Origin: Alistipes sp.
GTDB taxonomy: Bacteria > Bacteroidota > Bacteroidia > Bacteroidales > Rikenellaceae
Length of the DNA stretch: 64,000 nt
Assembly: GCA_017398045.1 (NCBI GenBank)
Contig: JAFQHI010000005.1
Location: forward strand, 38,357 to 102,356
Direction of reading: 5' to 3'
In this document: piece by piece, positions 25,321-34,063 of the stretch
Layout of the letters: each line of letters opens with the position of its first letter
Position numbering within the stretch: position 1 is the first letter of the stretch
The notes under the pieces: generated by a model
Told to the model about the DNA's origin: nothing
The model's database searches: none
The model's input: the letters and a program-made list of their open reading frames with translations, nothing else
Position numbers and translations under genes: made by a program

Positions 25321-25351
25321 GCGGGGAGGATTGTTTTCTCCCCGCTTTTTT
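25321..25351 (+). terminator. Terminator after the SulP gene
   Basis: Perfect 8-bp stem GCGGGGAG (25321-25328) with CTCCCCGC (25338-25345), then six T bases. The TTG in its loop is the -33 element of the uvrC promoter. Confidence 0.88.
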
Positions 25352-25360
25352 ATATCTTTG
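25331..25360 (+). promoter_or_regulatory. Promoter of uvrC, giving a predicted leaderless message
   Basis: TTG (25331-25333), 19-bp spacer and TATCTTTG (25353-25360). The uvrC ATG is only 6 bp after the -7 element, so the expected transcript start is at or next to the start codon. Confidence 0.75.
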
Positions 25361-25366
25361 TGGGCG

Positions 25367-27193
25367 ATGAATGCCGACAAAAAAGCGTTGAAAGAGCAGG
25401 TGGCCCTCTTGCCACTCTCGCCCGGGGTCTATCAGTTTGTGGACCGCACCGGCACGATTATCTATGTCGGCAAAGCCAAGAGCCTCCGCAAACGTGTTTC
25501 GTCCTACTTTGTCGAGAGCCGCGAACACTCGGCCAAGGTGCGCGTGCTGGTGAAGCAGATAGTTGAAATCCGCCACATCGTGGTCGATACGGAGCAGGAT
25601 GCGTTGCTTTTGGAAAATTCGCTTATCAAGAGCCTCCAACCACGCTACAACATCCTCTTAAAAGACGACAAAACCTACCCCTGGATTGTGGTGCGGAGGG
25701 AGCCTTTCCCGCGCGTGCAATCGACCCGCCAGGTGTTGCGCGACGGCTCGCAATACTACGGCCCCTACAGCTCGATTTCGATGCAGCGCAGCGTCTTGGA
25801 GTTTATCCGCGAGGTGGTACCTCTGCGCACCTGCAAACTCAATCTGTCGCCCCAAGCCATCGCCCGCGGGCGATACGGGGTCTGTCTCGAATACCACATC
25901 GGCAACTGCAAAGGTCCCTGCATCGGAGCGCAAAGCGAGGAGGAGTATGCCACCCAGCTCGACCTTGTACACGCCATTTTGAAGGGCGACCTGCGCCCCG
26001 TGCGCCAATACCTGACCCGCGAGATGGGACGGGCGGCCGAAAACCTGAAATTTGAGCAGGCGCAACGCTATAAACAGCGGCTCGATGCGCTCGACAACTA
26101 CGCCTCGCGCTCGGTCATCGTGAGTGCGAAAATCAGCGATGTGGATGTCTTCTCGCTCCTGGTCGATGACGATGTGGCCTTCTGCAACTTTGTCCGCATC
26201 CGCCACGGCTCGATTGTGGGCGTTACCACCCTGCGTCTGACGACCGGTATCGAAAGCTCCGAGGCCGAGATGCTCACGCTCGCCATCCAGCACGCTGTCG
26301 AAACGCTCACCGACGGCAAACTCGCCCGCGAGGTGATTGTGCCGTTTCTCCCCTCCACCACGTTGCTCTTCGACGGGGTGACCTTCACCGTGCCGAAGCG
26401 GGGCGAGAAGCTCGACCTGCTGGAGTTTTCGCTCAAGAGTGCGCGTATTTACCGCGCCGAGCAGCTCAAAAACCTCGAAATCAAGCATCCGGAACGCCAT
26501 ACCGAACGGCTTATGGAGGCCATGCGCAAGGAGTTGCACCTCAAGGAGCAACCGCGCCACATCGAGTGTTTCGACAACTCGAACCTGCAAGGCAGCTACC
26601 CCGTGGCCTCGTGTGTCGTCTTCCGCGACGGGAAGCCCTCGCGCAAGGAGTATCGCCACTTCAACGTCAAGACGGTCGAGGGGCCGGACGACTTCGCCTC
26701 GATGCGCGAGATTGTCTATCGTCGCTACTCGCGTCTTTTGGAGGAGGGGCAAGAGCTACCCGATTTGATTATTGTCGATGGTGGCAAGGGGCAACTTTCG
26801 AGTGCCTACGAGGTGCTGTGCGCCTTGGGAATCGAACATAAAGTGCCGATTGTCGGCCTGGCCAAGCGCATCGAGGAGATTTTCTTCCCGGGCGACCCCG
26901 ACCCCTATTACCTTTCACGCACGGGCGAGCCGCTCAAAGTGGTCTGCCACATCCGCGACGAGGCGCACCGTTTCGGCATCACATTCCACCGCCAAAAGCG
27001 CAGCAAAGATTTCATCCACAGCGAATTGGAGCAAATCGAAGGCATCGGCACGAAGAGCATCCAATCGCTTCTCAGCCACTTCCGCACCGTGGAGAAGGTT
27101 CGCACGGCCCACATCGAGGAGCTTTCGGGCATCGTAGGGCAGGCCAAAGCCCGCAAAATCAAGCAACACTTTGATAACAAAACTAATACTTAA
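25367..27193 (+). CDS. uvrC: Excinuclease ABC subunit C
   Basis: A 608-aa nucleotide-excision-repair nuclease that makes both incisions with UvrAB. Domains: GIY-YIG endonuclease (about 15-95, PGVYQF...IIYVGKAKSLRKR), Cys-rich segment with CLEYHIGNCKGPC, UVR motif (about 195-235), RNase H-like C-terminal nuclease (ECFDNSNLQGSYPVAS, IVDGGKGQLSSA), and C-terminal helix-hairpin-helix (IEGIGTKSIQSLLSHF). The ATG at 25367 fits the promoter; in-frame codons upstream fall within the promoter and terminator. First gene of an apparent operon with menA and a CPBP protease (5-bp gap, then 4-bp overlap). Confidence 0.97.
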   Translation: MNADKKALKEQVALLPLSPGVYQFVDRTGTIIYVGKAKSLRKRVSSYFVESREHSAKVRVLVKQIVEIRHIVVDTEQDALLLENSLIKSLQPRYNILLKDDKTYPWIVVRREPFPRVQSTRQVLRDGSQYYGPYSSISMQRSVLEFIREVVPLRTCKLNLSPQAIARGRYGVCLEYHIGNCKGPCIGAQSEEEYATQLDLVHAILKGDLRPVRQYLTREMGRAAENLKFEQAQRYKQRLDALDNYASRSVIVSAKISDVDVFSLLVDDDVAFCNFVRIRHGSIVGVTTLRLTTGIESSEAEMLTLAIQHAVETLTDGKLAREVIVPFLPSTTLLFDGVTFTVPKRGEKLDLLEFSLKSARIYRAEQLKNLEIKHPERHTERLMEAMRKELHLKEQPRHIECFDNSNLQGSYPVASCVVFRDGKPSRKEYRHFNVKTVEGPDDFASMREIVYRRYSRLLEEGQELPDLIIVDGGKGQLSSAYEVLCALGIEHKVPIVGLAKRIEEIFFPGDPDPYYLSRTGEPLKVVCHIRDEAHRFGITFHRQKRSKDFIHSELEQIEGIGTKSIQSLLSHFRTVEKVRTAHIEELSGIVGQAKARKIKQHFDNKTNT

Positions 27194-27198
27194 CACGT

Positions 27199-28101
27199 AT
27201 GAATCGCAAACCCACCTTCAAAGATTGGCTCTTCGCCACCCGTCCCTGGTCCTTCACCGCCTCGGCCCTGTCGGTCGTTGTCGTGCTGGTCTATCTTGAG
27301 TGGCTGACCGGAGCCGTAAATTGGACCAATGGCGTGTTGTCCATTGTCGGCATCATCCTCTTCCACGCTGCGGGCAACACCTGGAGCGACTATTTCGATT
27401 TCCGTTCGGGCGTCGATACGGTCGAGGGAGCCATCAGCGTCGATACGCTTAAGGGGGGACTGTTCCGTCCGGAGCAGATTCGCAACCTCTCGCTCGGTCT
27501 GCTGGTGCCGGGCATCATCATCGGCCTTTGGCTGCTCTTCACGACGGGCTGGACGCTGCTGTGGATTGGGTTGGGTGGTGTTATCTGCACCCTCTTCTAC
27601 CCCCATTTGAAGTACCGCGCACTGGGCGACCTGGTGATTGTGCTGGCCTATGGGCTGCTGCCGGCCCTCGGAACGTCGTGGGTCGCCGTAGGGGAGATTG
27701 ATTGGCGCGTCTTGTGGGCCGCCCTTCCGGTGGCACTGCTGGTCGATTCGATTCTCCACGCCAACAACACGCGCGATGCAAAGACCGACCGCAAAGCCGA
27801 TATCCGCACGATGGCAATGGGCATGGGAGTGCGCGCTTCGGCAATTCTCTACATCCTCGAGCAGCTCTTCCCGTTTGCATGGGTGGTGCTGCTGATTCCC
27901 TTCGGCATCTTCCCCTGGCTCTCGATTTTAGTCACCTTTATTATGCGTTTCGCCATCAACAACGCTCGTTCGATGCGCGAATTCAAGGAGACGGGCGACG
28001 TAGTTACGATTGCCGACCTCGACCAACGCTCGGCCCAGACGCAGTTGCTCTTTGCCGTGGTGCTTTCCTTGTCGTTTGTGATTGATATGCTGCTCCGATG
28101 A
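27199..28101 (+). CDS. menA: 1,4-dihydroxy-2-naphthoate polyprenyltransferase
   Basis: A 300-aa UbiA-family membrane prenyltransferase of the MenA type, attaching the polyprenyl tail in menaquinone synthesis. Seen: an N-terminal RPWSF motif, the first Asp-rich motif NTWSDYFDFRSGVDT, the second NNTRDAKTDRKAD, and about eight or nine hydrophobic segments. Menaquinone is the electron donor for the fumarate reductase encoded 1.5 kb downstream. It begins 5 bp after uvrC and overlaps the next gene by 4 bp. Confidence 0.93.
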   Translation: MNRKPTFKDWLFATRPWSFTASALSVVVVLVYLEWLTGAVNWTNGVLSIVGIILFHAAGNTWSDYFDFRSGVDTVEGAISVDTLKGGLFRPEQIRNLSLGLLVPGIIIGLWLLFTTGWTLLWIGLGGVICTLFYPHLKYRALGDLVIVLAYGLLPALGTSWVAVGEIDWRVLWAALPVALLVDSILHANNTRDAKTDRKADIRTMAMGMGVRASAILYILEQLFPFAWVVLLIPFGIFPWLSILVTFIMRFAINNARSMREFKETGDVVTIADLDQRSAQTQLLFAVVLSLSFVIDMLLR

Positions 28102-28715
28102 AACGACTCTATTTCGCCCTTGCGGTAGCCCTGGTGCTGTGGACGCTGATGTTCTCGCCACTGACCGCTCCGCGCTTCGATTTTTGGCAGATGATGGCCG
28201 GCTCGGCCCTGATTTTGAGCAGTTTGGCAACCCTCTTTGCGCCGGCCTGGTGGAATCGCCTGAAGTTCGACCTACCGAACATCCTCTTCGGTGTGGTGGT
28301 AGCCGTCGTGTTATGGGGCGTCTTCTGGGTGGGCGATAAAGTTGCCTCGTGGATGTTCGACTTCGCCCGTCCGCAGGTCGATTTGATTTACGGCATCAAA
28401 GAGGGCCAATCCCCGTGGGTACTCTCCCTGCTCCTGCTCTTGTTGATTGGTCCGGCCGAGGAGATTTTCTGGCGCGGATACGTGCAGGAGCGCATGGGTA
28501 AAAAGTGGGGGCTGACGCGCGGATACCTCATCGCCACGGCCTGCTATACATTGGTCCATCTGCCCGCCTGCAACTTCATGCTTGTGATGGCCTCGCTGGT
28601 CTGCGGAGCCGCCTGGGGCTTTCTCTACCGCTACTTCCCCGACCGCTTTACGGGCATCGTGATTTCGCACGCCCTGTGGGATGCCGCGGTCTTTGTCTGG
28701 TTCCCCATCATGTAA
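28098..28715 (+). CDS. CPBP-family intramembrane metalloprotease (CAAX/Abi type)
   Basis: A 205-aa membrane protein of the CPBP (Rce1-like) family. Motif 1 is GPAEEIFWRGYVQE (about 115-128); motif 2 is TLVHLPA; motif 3 near the C-terminus is VISHALWDA. These carry the catalytic Glu and the His residues. About six hydrophobic segments. The ATG overlaps the menA stop (4 bp), so it is translated with menA; the functional link is unknown. Substrates of bacterial CPBP proteases are mostly unknown, and some protect against self-made bacteriocins. Confidence 0.88.
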   Translation: MKRLYFALAVALVLWTLMFSPLTAPRFDFWQMMAGSALILSSLATLFAPAWWNRLKFDLPNILFGVVVAVVLWGVFWVGDKVASWMFDFARPQVDLIYGIKEGQSPWVLSLLLLLLIGPAEEIFWRGYVQERMGKKWGLTRGYLIATACYTLVHLPACNFMLVMASLVCGAAWGFLYRYFPDRFTGIVISHALWDAAVFVWFPIM

Positions 28716-28770
28716 AGAAGAGGAAAGAGAAAAGAGCGAAGAGGAAAGATTGAGGATAGATTAGATAAGG

Positions 28771-28872
28771 GGGCTTAAGGGTACTTAAAGTTGCTTAAGG
28801 GTGCTTAAGGGTGTAGAGCCAATCCCTTCAGGAACTTTAAGGCACCTTAAGGTACTTTAAGGCACTTTAAGG
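28771..28872. repeat. 10-bp periodic CTTAAGG array in two inverted arms
   Basis: Left arm 28771-28812 has CTTAAGG or CTTAAAG every 10 bp (four units). Right arm 28831-28872 has the inverted form TTTAAGG or CTTAAGG every 10 bp (four units). The two arms can fold on each other around an 18-bp centre. Purine-rich AGAGGAAAG tracts (about 28724-28750) and CTCTTTC tracts (about 28879-28905) flank the array on either side, also complementary. It fills the 188-bp gap between convergent genes. Confidence 0.85.
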
Positions 28873-28903
28873 CCAACCTCTCTTTCCTCTTTCCTCTTTC
28901 CTC

Positions 28904-29440
28904 TTATCTCACTATTACCTTATCGAGTCTTACATCATGCTCCTCGGTGGGGAGCATCGCAAGGAGTTGGTGTGCATAGCCAACCCCTATCGTGTAGGCT
29001 CTAAAATCGCTTTGAGCCAAGTACTTATCATAATAGCCGCGGCCACGTCCCATGCGCTCACCCGAGGCGGTGAAGGCTACTCCCGGGACAATCATCACAT
29101 CCATGGCTTCGGGCGGACAACACATGGCCTCGGAGTCCGGCTCCATAATACCGAAAGCCCCCGCCTGAAGGCAGGCCGTATCGTAGTAGAAAAAGCGCAT
29201 CGTCTCCCCCTCCACACGCGGCACCGCAACCCGTTTGCCCGCCTCGGCCCAGCGTAGCAAAGCCGCTTCGGTTGCCGGCTCATCGGGCAAGGCACAATAG
29301 GCCGCCACAACGTGCGCCTTTTGAAACGCTTCGACCGCTTCGACCGCACGAAACAACTCCTCGGACACGGCTCTGCGCTGCTCGGGCAGGAGGGTGCGGT
29401 TCAATTGGCGCATCCGGCGTCGAATCTCGGTTTTATCCAT
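28904..29440 (-). CDS. 5-formyltetrahydrofolate cyclo-ligase
   Basis: A 178-aa enzyme (MTHFS/YgfA family) turning 5-formyl-THF into 5,10-methenyl-THF with ATP. Seen: N-terminal IRRRMRQLNRTL, AYCALPDEPAT, the FGIMEP segment, and the signature VPGVAFTASGERMGRGRGYYDKYL (shown here as GERMGRGRGYYDKY) with the ATP-binding loop. Length matches the family. Single gene facing the menA operon; its stop reaches the edge of the repeat-rich intergenic segment, and the sdh/frd promoter diverges from its start. Confidence 0.93.
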   Translation of the reverse strand: MDKTEIRRRMRQLNRTLLPEQRRAVSEELFRAVEAVEAFQKAHVVAAYCALPDEPATEAALLRWAEAGKRVAVPRVEGETMRFFYYDTACLQAGAFGIMEPDSEAMCCPPEAMDVMIVPGVAFTASGERMGRGRGYYDKYLAQSDFRAYTIGVGYAHQLLAMLPTEEHDVRLDKVIVR

Positions 29441-29468
29441 CTCTACACCTATTTTAATAGCTAAAAGG

Positions 29469-29500
29469 TTTGTTATTCCGCAAACAAAAGATTATCTTTG
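29469..29500 (+). promoter_or_regulatory. Promoter of the fumarate reductase/succinate dehydrogenase operon
   Basis: TTTG (29469-29472), 20-bp spacer and TATCTTTG (29493-29500), 48 bp upstream of the first ATG. Confidence 0.85.
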
Positions 29501-29548
29501 TAGGCGAAAATGCAAAATCATTCACAAAAATAACAAATTTTACACATT

Positions 29549-30250
29549 ATGAACTGTTTTCTGTACAATTCATCGGTAGGTAAGAAGCTGGTGATGAGTA
29601 TTTCGGGTTGCGCCCTGGTGCTTTTCATCATCTTCCACATGTCCATGAATCTCACGGCCCTCTTCTCGGCCGAGGCTTACAACATGATTTGCGAACTGCT
29701 CGGTGCTAACTGGTACGCCCTCGTCGGCACGGCCGGTCTGGCTGCATTGGTAGTGGTGCATTTCGTCTATGCCTTGATTCTCTCGATTAACAACTACCGC
29801 GCTCGTGGCGCACAGCGTTATGCCGTCGAGACGAAGGAGCCGGGTGTATCGTGGGCCTCGAAGAACATGCTCGTATTGGGTGTTATCGTGCTGGTTGGCC
29901 TGTTGCTGCACCTCTCGCACTTCTGGGCCAAGATGCAGCTTGTCGAGATTCTCGGTGGTCATGAGTCGGAGGTTGGTGGTCAGATGATTGCCGCCACGGA
30001 TGGTGCCGCCCTGATTCAGTACACCTTCTCGAAGTGGTACAACGTGGTGCTTTACCTCATCTGGTTCGTAGCCCTCTGGTTCCACCTCTCGCACGGTGTA
30101 TGGTCGATGTTCCAGACCGCAGGTTTTGCCAACGACACGTGGTATCCCCGTCTGAAGTGCCTCGCAAACATCGTTTCGACGCTCATCTTCCTCGGCTTTG
30201 CTGCCGTGGTAGTGGTCTTCTTCATCAAGGCCCAGTGCGGTTGCTGCTAA
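29549..30250 (+). CDS. frdC: Fumarate reductase/succinate dehydrogenase cytochrome b subunit
   Basis: A 233-aa membrane anchor of the Bacteroidetes type with about five transmembrane helices and haem-ligand candidate His residues in IFHMSMNLTAL, VVHFVYA, LLHLSHFWAK and WFHLSHGVWSMFQ. It passes electrons between menaquinol and the iron-sulfur subunit. First gene of a three-gene operon (C-A-B order, typical for this phylum). In anaerobic Bacteroidetes this complex mainly works as fumarate reductase in succinate-forming fermentation; the direction is inferred from the likely lifestyle. Confidence 0.95.
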   Translation: MNCFLYNSSVGKKLVMSISGCALVLFIIFHMSMNLTALFSAEAYNMICELLGANWYALVGTAGLAALVVVHFVYALILSINNYRARGAQRYAVETKEPGVSWASKNMLVLGVIVLVGLLLHLSHFWAKMQLVEILGGHESEVGGQMIAATDGAALIQYTFSKWYNVVLYLIWFVALWFHLSHGVWSMFQTAGFANDTWYPRLKCLANIVSTLIFLGFAAVVVVFFIKAQCGCC

Positions 30251-30292
30251 TCAACCCCCATCAACAGTAAAACAAACAAACACACATTCGAT

Positions 30293-32239
30293 ATGGCTTT
30301 CAAATTAGATGCTAAAATTCCTGCCGGCGCACTCGCCGACAAGTGGAGCAACCACAAGGCCGCCATTAAGGTCGTGAGTCCGGCCAACAAACGCAAGCTC
30401 GACATCATCGTCATTGGTACCGGTCTGGGCGGTGGCGCAGCTGCCGCATCGCTCGGTGAGCTGGGTTACAACGTGAAGGTATTCTGCATTCAGGACTCGC
30501 CCCGTCGCGCCCACTCGATTGCTGCACAGGGTGGTATCAACGCTGCCAAGAACTACCAGAACGACAACGACTCGGTATATCGCCTCTTCTACGATACGAT
30601 TAAGGGTGGTGACTACCGCGCTCGTGAGGCCAACGTATATCGTCTGGCCGAGGTTTCGAACCTCATCATCGACCAGTGCGTAGCACAGGGCGTACCTTTC
30701 GCTCGTGAGTACGGCGGTCTGCTGGCCAACCGTTCGTTCGGTGGCGCGCAGGTATCGCGTACCTTCTATGCCCGCGGTCAAACGGGTCAGCAGCTCCTGC
30801 TGGGTGCCTATGCAGCCCTGAACAAGGAGATTGCCGCCGGTTCGGTAAAGAGCTATCCGCGTCACGAGATGCTCGACATCGTGGTTGAGAATGGCGAGGC
30901 CAAGGGTATTATCGCTCGCAACCTCGTAACGGGTGAGATTGAGCGTCACGGCGCACACGCCGTAGTAATCGCCTCGGGTGGTTACGGTAACGTATTCTTC
31001 CTCTCGACCAACGCCATGGGTTCGAACGGTTCGGCCGCCTTCCAGTGCTACCGCAAGGGTGCCGGTTTTGCCAATCCCTGCTTCACGCAGATTCACCCCA
31101 CCTGTATCCCCGTACACGGCACGCAGCAGTCGAAGCTGACGCTTATGTCGGAGTCGTTGCGTAACGACGGTCGTATCTGGGTACCAAAGAAGCTGGAGGA
31201 TGTGAAGGCCCTGCGTGCCGGTACGCTGAAGCCCTCGGAGATTAAGGAGGAGGACCGCGACTACTACCTGGAGCGTCGCTACCCCGCTTTCGGTAACCTC
31301 GTACCGCGTGACGTAGCTTCGCGTGCAGCGAAGGAGCGTTGCGATGCCGGTTTCGGTGTGAATGAGACGGGTCTGGCCGTATTCCTCGACTTCAAGACCG
31401 CCATCGAGCGTCTGGGTGAGGATATCATCAAGCAGCGTTACGGCAACCTCTTCGATATGTATGAGGAGATTACCGACGTAAGCCCCTACAAGGAGCCGAT
31501 GCAGATTTTCCCCGCCGTACACTATACGATGGGTGGTATCTGGGTGGACTACAACCTGATGACCACCATCCCGGGTCTCTACGCCATTGGCGAGGCCAAC
31601 TTCTCGGACCACGGTGCTAACCGCCTCGGTGCTTCGGCCCTGATGCAGGGTCTGGCCGACGGTTACTTCGTACTGCCCTACACGATTGGCGACTACCTCT
31701 CGAAGAAGATTCAGGCTCCGAAGGTAGATGTTAACAGCCCCGCATTCGAGGAGGCAGAGAAGGCCGTGAAGGAGAAGATTCAGAAGCTGATGTCGATTAA
31801 CGGTAAGCAGTCGGTGGATGATATCCACAAGAAGCTGGGTCACATCATGTGGGAGAACGTAGGTATGGCCCGCACGGAGCAATCGCTCAAGACCGCCATC
31901 AAGGAGATTCAGGCACTTCGCAAGGAGTTCTGGAAGGATGTCAAGGTGGTTGGCGACGCGATGTCGTTCAACGTGGAGCTGGAGAAGGCCCTGCGTCTGG
32001 CCGACTTCCTGGAGCTGGGTGAGCTGATGGCTCGCGACGCCCTGAACCGTGAGGAGTCGTGCGGTGGTCACTTCCGCTCGGAGCATCAGACCGAGGAGGG
32101 TGAGGCCCTGCGCCACGACGACAAGTTCGCCTACGCTGCCGTTTGGGAGTACAAGGGCATGGACGAGGAGCCGGAGCTGACGAAGGAGCCGCTCGACTAC
32201 GAGTTCACGCACCGCGCACAGCGTAACTACAAAGACTAA
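30293..32239 (+). CDS. frdA: Fumarate reductase/succinate dehydrogenase flavoprotein subunit
   Basis: A 648-aa catalytic subunit. FAD-binding Rossmann motif [17 protein letters not shown] (about 40-56), the covalent-flavin His (about 74) in [13 protein letters not shown], substrate-site segments QIHPTCIPV and [10 protein letters not shown], and [10 protein letters not shown] near the end of the FAD domain. The length is that of the longer Bacteroidetes/epsilon-type protein. Spacing is 42 bp after the cytochrome b gene. Confidence 0.97.
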   Translation: MAFKLDAKIPAGALADKWSNHKAAIKVVSPANKRKLDIIVIGTGLGGGAAAASLGELGYNVKVFCIQDSPRRAHSIAAQGGINAAKNYQNDNDSVYRLFYDTIKGGDYRAREANVYRLAEVSNLIIDQCVAQGVPFAREYGGLLANRSFGGAQVSRTFYARGQTGQQLLLGAYAALNKEIAAGSVKSYPRHEMLDIVVENGEAKGIIARNLVTGEIERHGAHAVVIASGGYGNVFFLSTNAMGSNGSAAFQCYRKGAGFANPCFTQIHPTCIPVHGTQQSKLTLMSESLRNDGRIWVPKKLEDVKALRAGTLKPSEIKEEDRDYYLERRYPAFGNLVPRDVASRAAKERCDAGFGVNETGLAVFLDFKTAIERLGEDIIKQRYGNLFDMYEEITDVSPYKEPMQIFPAVHYTMGGIWVDYNLMTTIPGLYAIGEANFSDHGANRLGASALMQGLADGYFVLPYTIGDYLSKKIQAPKVDVNSPAFEEAEKAVKEKIQKLMSINGKQSVDDIHKKLGHIMWENVGMARTEQSLKTAIKEIQALRKEFWKDVKVVGDAMSFNVELEKALRLADFLELGELMARDALNREESCGGHFRSEHQTEEGEALRHDDKFAYAAVWEYKGMDEEPELTKEPLDYEFTHRAQRNYKD

Positions 32240-32277
32240 TCACTTTTGACGTACAACACTTTAACAACACAGAAATT

Positions 32278-33021
32278 ATGAATTTCACCTTAAAGATATG
32301 GCGTCAGAAGGACGCAAAATCGAAGGGCGCATTCGAGACCTACAAGGTTACCGATATCTCGGCCGACACCTCGTTCCTCGAAATGCTCGATATTCTGAAC
32401 AACAACCTCGTACACGAGGGTAAGGATCCCGTCGCTTTCGACCACGACTGCCGCGAGGGTATCTGCGGTATGTGCTCGCTGCACATCAACGGTTTGGCTC
32501 ACGGCCCCGGCCAGAACGCCACGACCTGCCAGATTTATATGCGTAAGTTCAAGGATGGCGACACGATTACCATCGAGCCGTGGCGTTCGGCTGCCTTCCC
32601 CGTGATTAAGGACCTCGTGGTGAATCGTGGTGCTTACGACCAGATTCTCCAGGCCGGTGGTTACGTTTCGGTACGCACCAACTCGGTACCCGATGCCAAC
32701 GCCATTCCGATTCCGAAGGCCGATGCCGACGAGTCGATGGATGCTGCCGCTTGCGTAGGTTGCGGTGCTTGCGCTGCAACGTGTAAGAACGGCTCGGCTA
32801 TGCTGTTCGTGGCTGCCCGCGTATCGTCGCTGGCCAAGCTGCCGCAGGGCCGCGTAGAGGGTGCTCGTCGCGCCAAGGCGATGGTTGCCAAGATGGACGA
32901 GCTGGGCTTCGGTAACTGCACCAACACGGGTGCCTGCCAGGCCGAGTGTCCGAAGGGTATCTCGATTGCGCATATCGCACGTCTCAATCGTGAGTTCTTG
33001 GCTGCAAAGCTGCAGGACTAA
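32278..33021 (+). CDS. frdB: Fumarate reductase/succinate dehydrogenase iron-sulfur subunit
   Basis: A 247-aa subunit with the [2Fe-2S] motif [16 protein letters not shown] (about 60) and its fourth Cys in ATTCQIY, then two ferredoxin-like clusters: [15 protein letters not shown] and [16 protein letters not shown]. It relays electrons between the b-haem anchor and the flavoprotein. Third gene of the operon, closed by a strong terminator. Confidence 0.97.
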   Translation: MNFTLKIWRQKDAKSKGAFETYKVTDISADTSFLEMLDILNNNLVHEGKDPVAFDHDCREGICGMCSLHINGLAHGPGQNATTCQIYMRKFKDGDTITIEPWRSAAFPVIKDLVVNRGAYDQILQAGGYVSVRTNSVPDANAIPIPKADADESMDAAACVGCGACAATCKNGSAMLFVAARVSSLAKLPQGRVEGARRAKAMVAKMDELGFGNCTNTGACQAECPKGISIAHIARLNREFLAAKLQD

Positions 33022-33038
33022 TTCGACCGTATGCACAG

Positions 33039-33072
33039 AAAAAGCGGCCTTCTTTCGAAGGTCGCTTTTTTA
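33039..33072 (+). terminator. Terminator of the frdCAB operon
   Basis: AAAAAGCGGCCTTC pairs with GAAGGTCGCTTTTT around a TTTC loop, with one G-T pair, ending in T bases. Confidence 0.9.
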
Positions 33073-33090
33073 TTATCGGCTACTCGCTTA

Positions 33091-33208
33091 TGAAGGGTTG
33101 CTAAAGGCGACTAAAGGTTACTAAAGGTTGCTAAAGGTAACTAATGGCCTTTAATTACCCTTAGCTACCTTTAGTTACCCTTAATCTCCCTTATCAACCT
33201 TTAGCCCC
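33091..33208. repeat. 10-bp periodic CTAAAGG array in two inverted arms (about eleven units)
   Basis: From 33091 to 33147 the motif CTAAAGG (variants GAAGGG, CTAATGG) recurs every 10 bp; from 33148 to 33208 its inverse CCTTTA/CCCTTA recurs every 10 bp. The arms meet directly, CTAATGG/CCTTTAATT, so the array can fold as one long imperfect hairpin. It is the longest member of the family in this window and lies just upstream of the hydrolase promoter. Confidence 0.88.
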
Positions 33209-33261
33209 TATTATTTTTAGTAGAAATCCCCCAAAGCTGCGGTTTTCAGCATTTTTTGTTG

Positions 33262-33269
33262 TACATTTG
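33262..33269 (+). promoter_or_regulatory. -7 element before the alpha/beta hydrolase gene
   Basis: TACATTTG at 33262-33269, only 6 bp before the ATG, so a leaderless message is likely. No good -33 TTTG is seen at the proper spacing. Confidence 0.5.
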
Positions 33270-33275
33270 CATCGA

Positions 33276-34052
33276 ATGTTGCACTACAAAACCATAGAGA
33301 AAAGCCCCGAAAGCCCCTGGCTTGTGATGATCCACGGTGCGGGAGGCAGTAGCGCGGTGTGGTTTCGCCAGATTGGCGACTACCGCAACCACTTCAACCT
33401 CCTGCTGGTCGATTTGGTGGGTCATGGCGGCTCGATGGCGCAAATCGTGAGCAAGGAGTTCAGCTTCGAGCGTGCCGCCGAGCAGGTGATGGAGGTGGTG
33501 GATTATGTCGGCATCCGCAAGGCGCACTACATGGGTCTGTCGCTCGGCAGCATCATCGTCCGCGTGATTGCCGAGGAGCATCCCGAGCGGGTCGATTCGA
33601 TGGTGTTGGCGGGTGCGGTGACCCAATTGGGCTGGGAGGCACGCACGTTACTCCGTCTGGCAGATTGGGGCAAACACATCGTTCCCTACCGCCTGTTGAA
33701 GTGGTGCATCGCCAAGGCCATCATCCCGCAACGTCGCTACGGAAAGTCGATGCACCTCTTCTTGGAAAATGCCAAGAAGGTGTCGTTTGATAATTTCCTG
33801 CGCTGGCTGACGCTGAGCGATAACATCACGGGGCGTCTGGGGCGTCTCTTCTCGAAAAAACTCTCGATTCCCACCCTCTACCTCATGGGCGAGGGCGATT
33901 ACCTCTTCCTGCCGCCCGTCTATCTTGCGGCACAGGTTTCGGATGGCTACGCCTCGGTGGTGATTGTTCCCGACGCGGGTCATGTCTGCAACATCGACAA
34001 CAAAAGTTTCTTCAACCGCGCTTCGCTTGAGTGGTTGCAGAACCTCGCATAA
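33276..34052 (+). CDS. Alpha/beta hydrolase
   Basis: A 258-aa alpha/beta-hydrolase-fold protein: VMIHGAGGSSAVW (oxyanion region), VDLVGHGGS, the nucleophile elbow GLSLGS (Ser about 92), an acidic candidate in LMGEGDYLFL, and the catalytic His in PDAGHVCNID. No signal peptide, so cytosolic. The ATG at 33276 is chosen over an in-frame TTG at 33267, which overlaps the -7 element. It is followed after 11 bp by a 2-hydroxyacid dehydrogenase and then an aspartate-dehydrogenase-like gene, making a small operon. The substrate cannot be read from sequence. Confidence 0.85.
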   Translation: MLHYKTIEKSPESPWLVMIHGAGGSSAVWFRQIGDYRNHFNLLLVDLVGHGGSMAQIVSKEFSFERAAEQVMEVVDYVGIRKAHYMGLSLGSIIVRVIAEEHPERVDSMVLAGAVTQLGWEARTLLRLADWGKHIVPYRLLKWCIAKAIIPQRRYGKSMHLFLENAKKVSFDNFLRWLTLSDNITGRLGRLFSKKLSIPTLYLMGEGDYLFLPPVYLAAQVSDGYASVVIVPDAGHVCNIDNKSFFNRASLEWLQNLA

Positions 34053-34063
34053 AACATACCCCT

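Noticed and set aside
30305-32212. A 635-codon open frame on the - strand opposite frdA
   Set aside because: A shadow frame of the highly biased frdA codons; the + strand frame has all flavoprotein motifs.
33091-33208. Possible CRISPR array
   Set aside because: The units are 10 bp with no spacers, and the orientation inverts in the middle; no cas genes are present.
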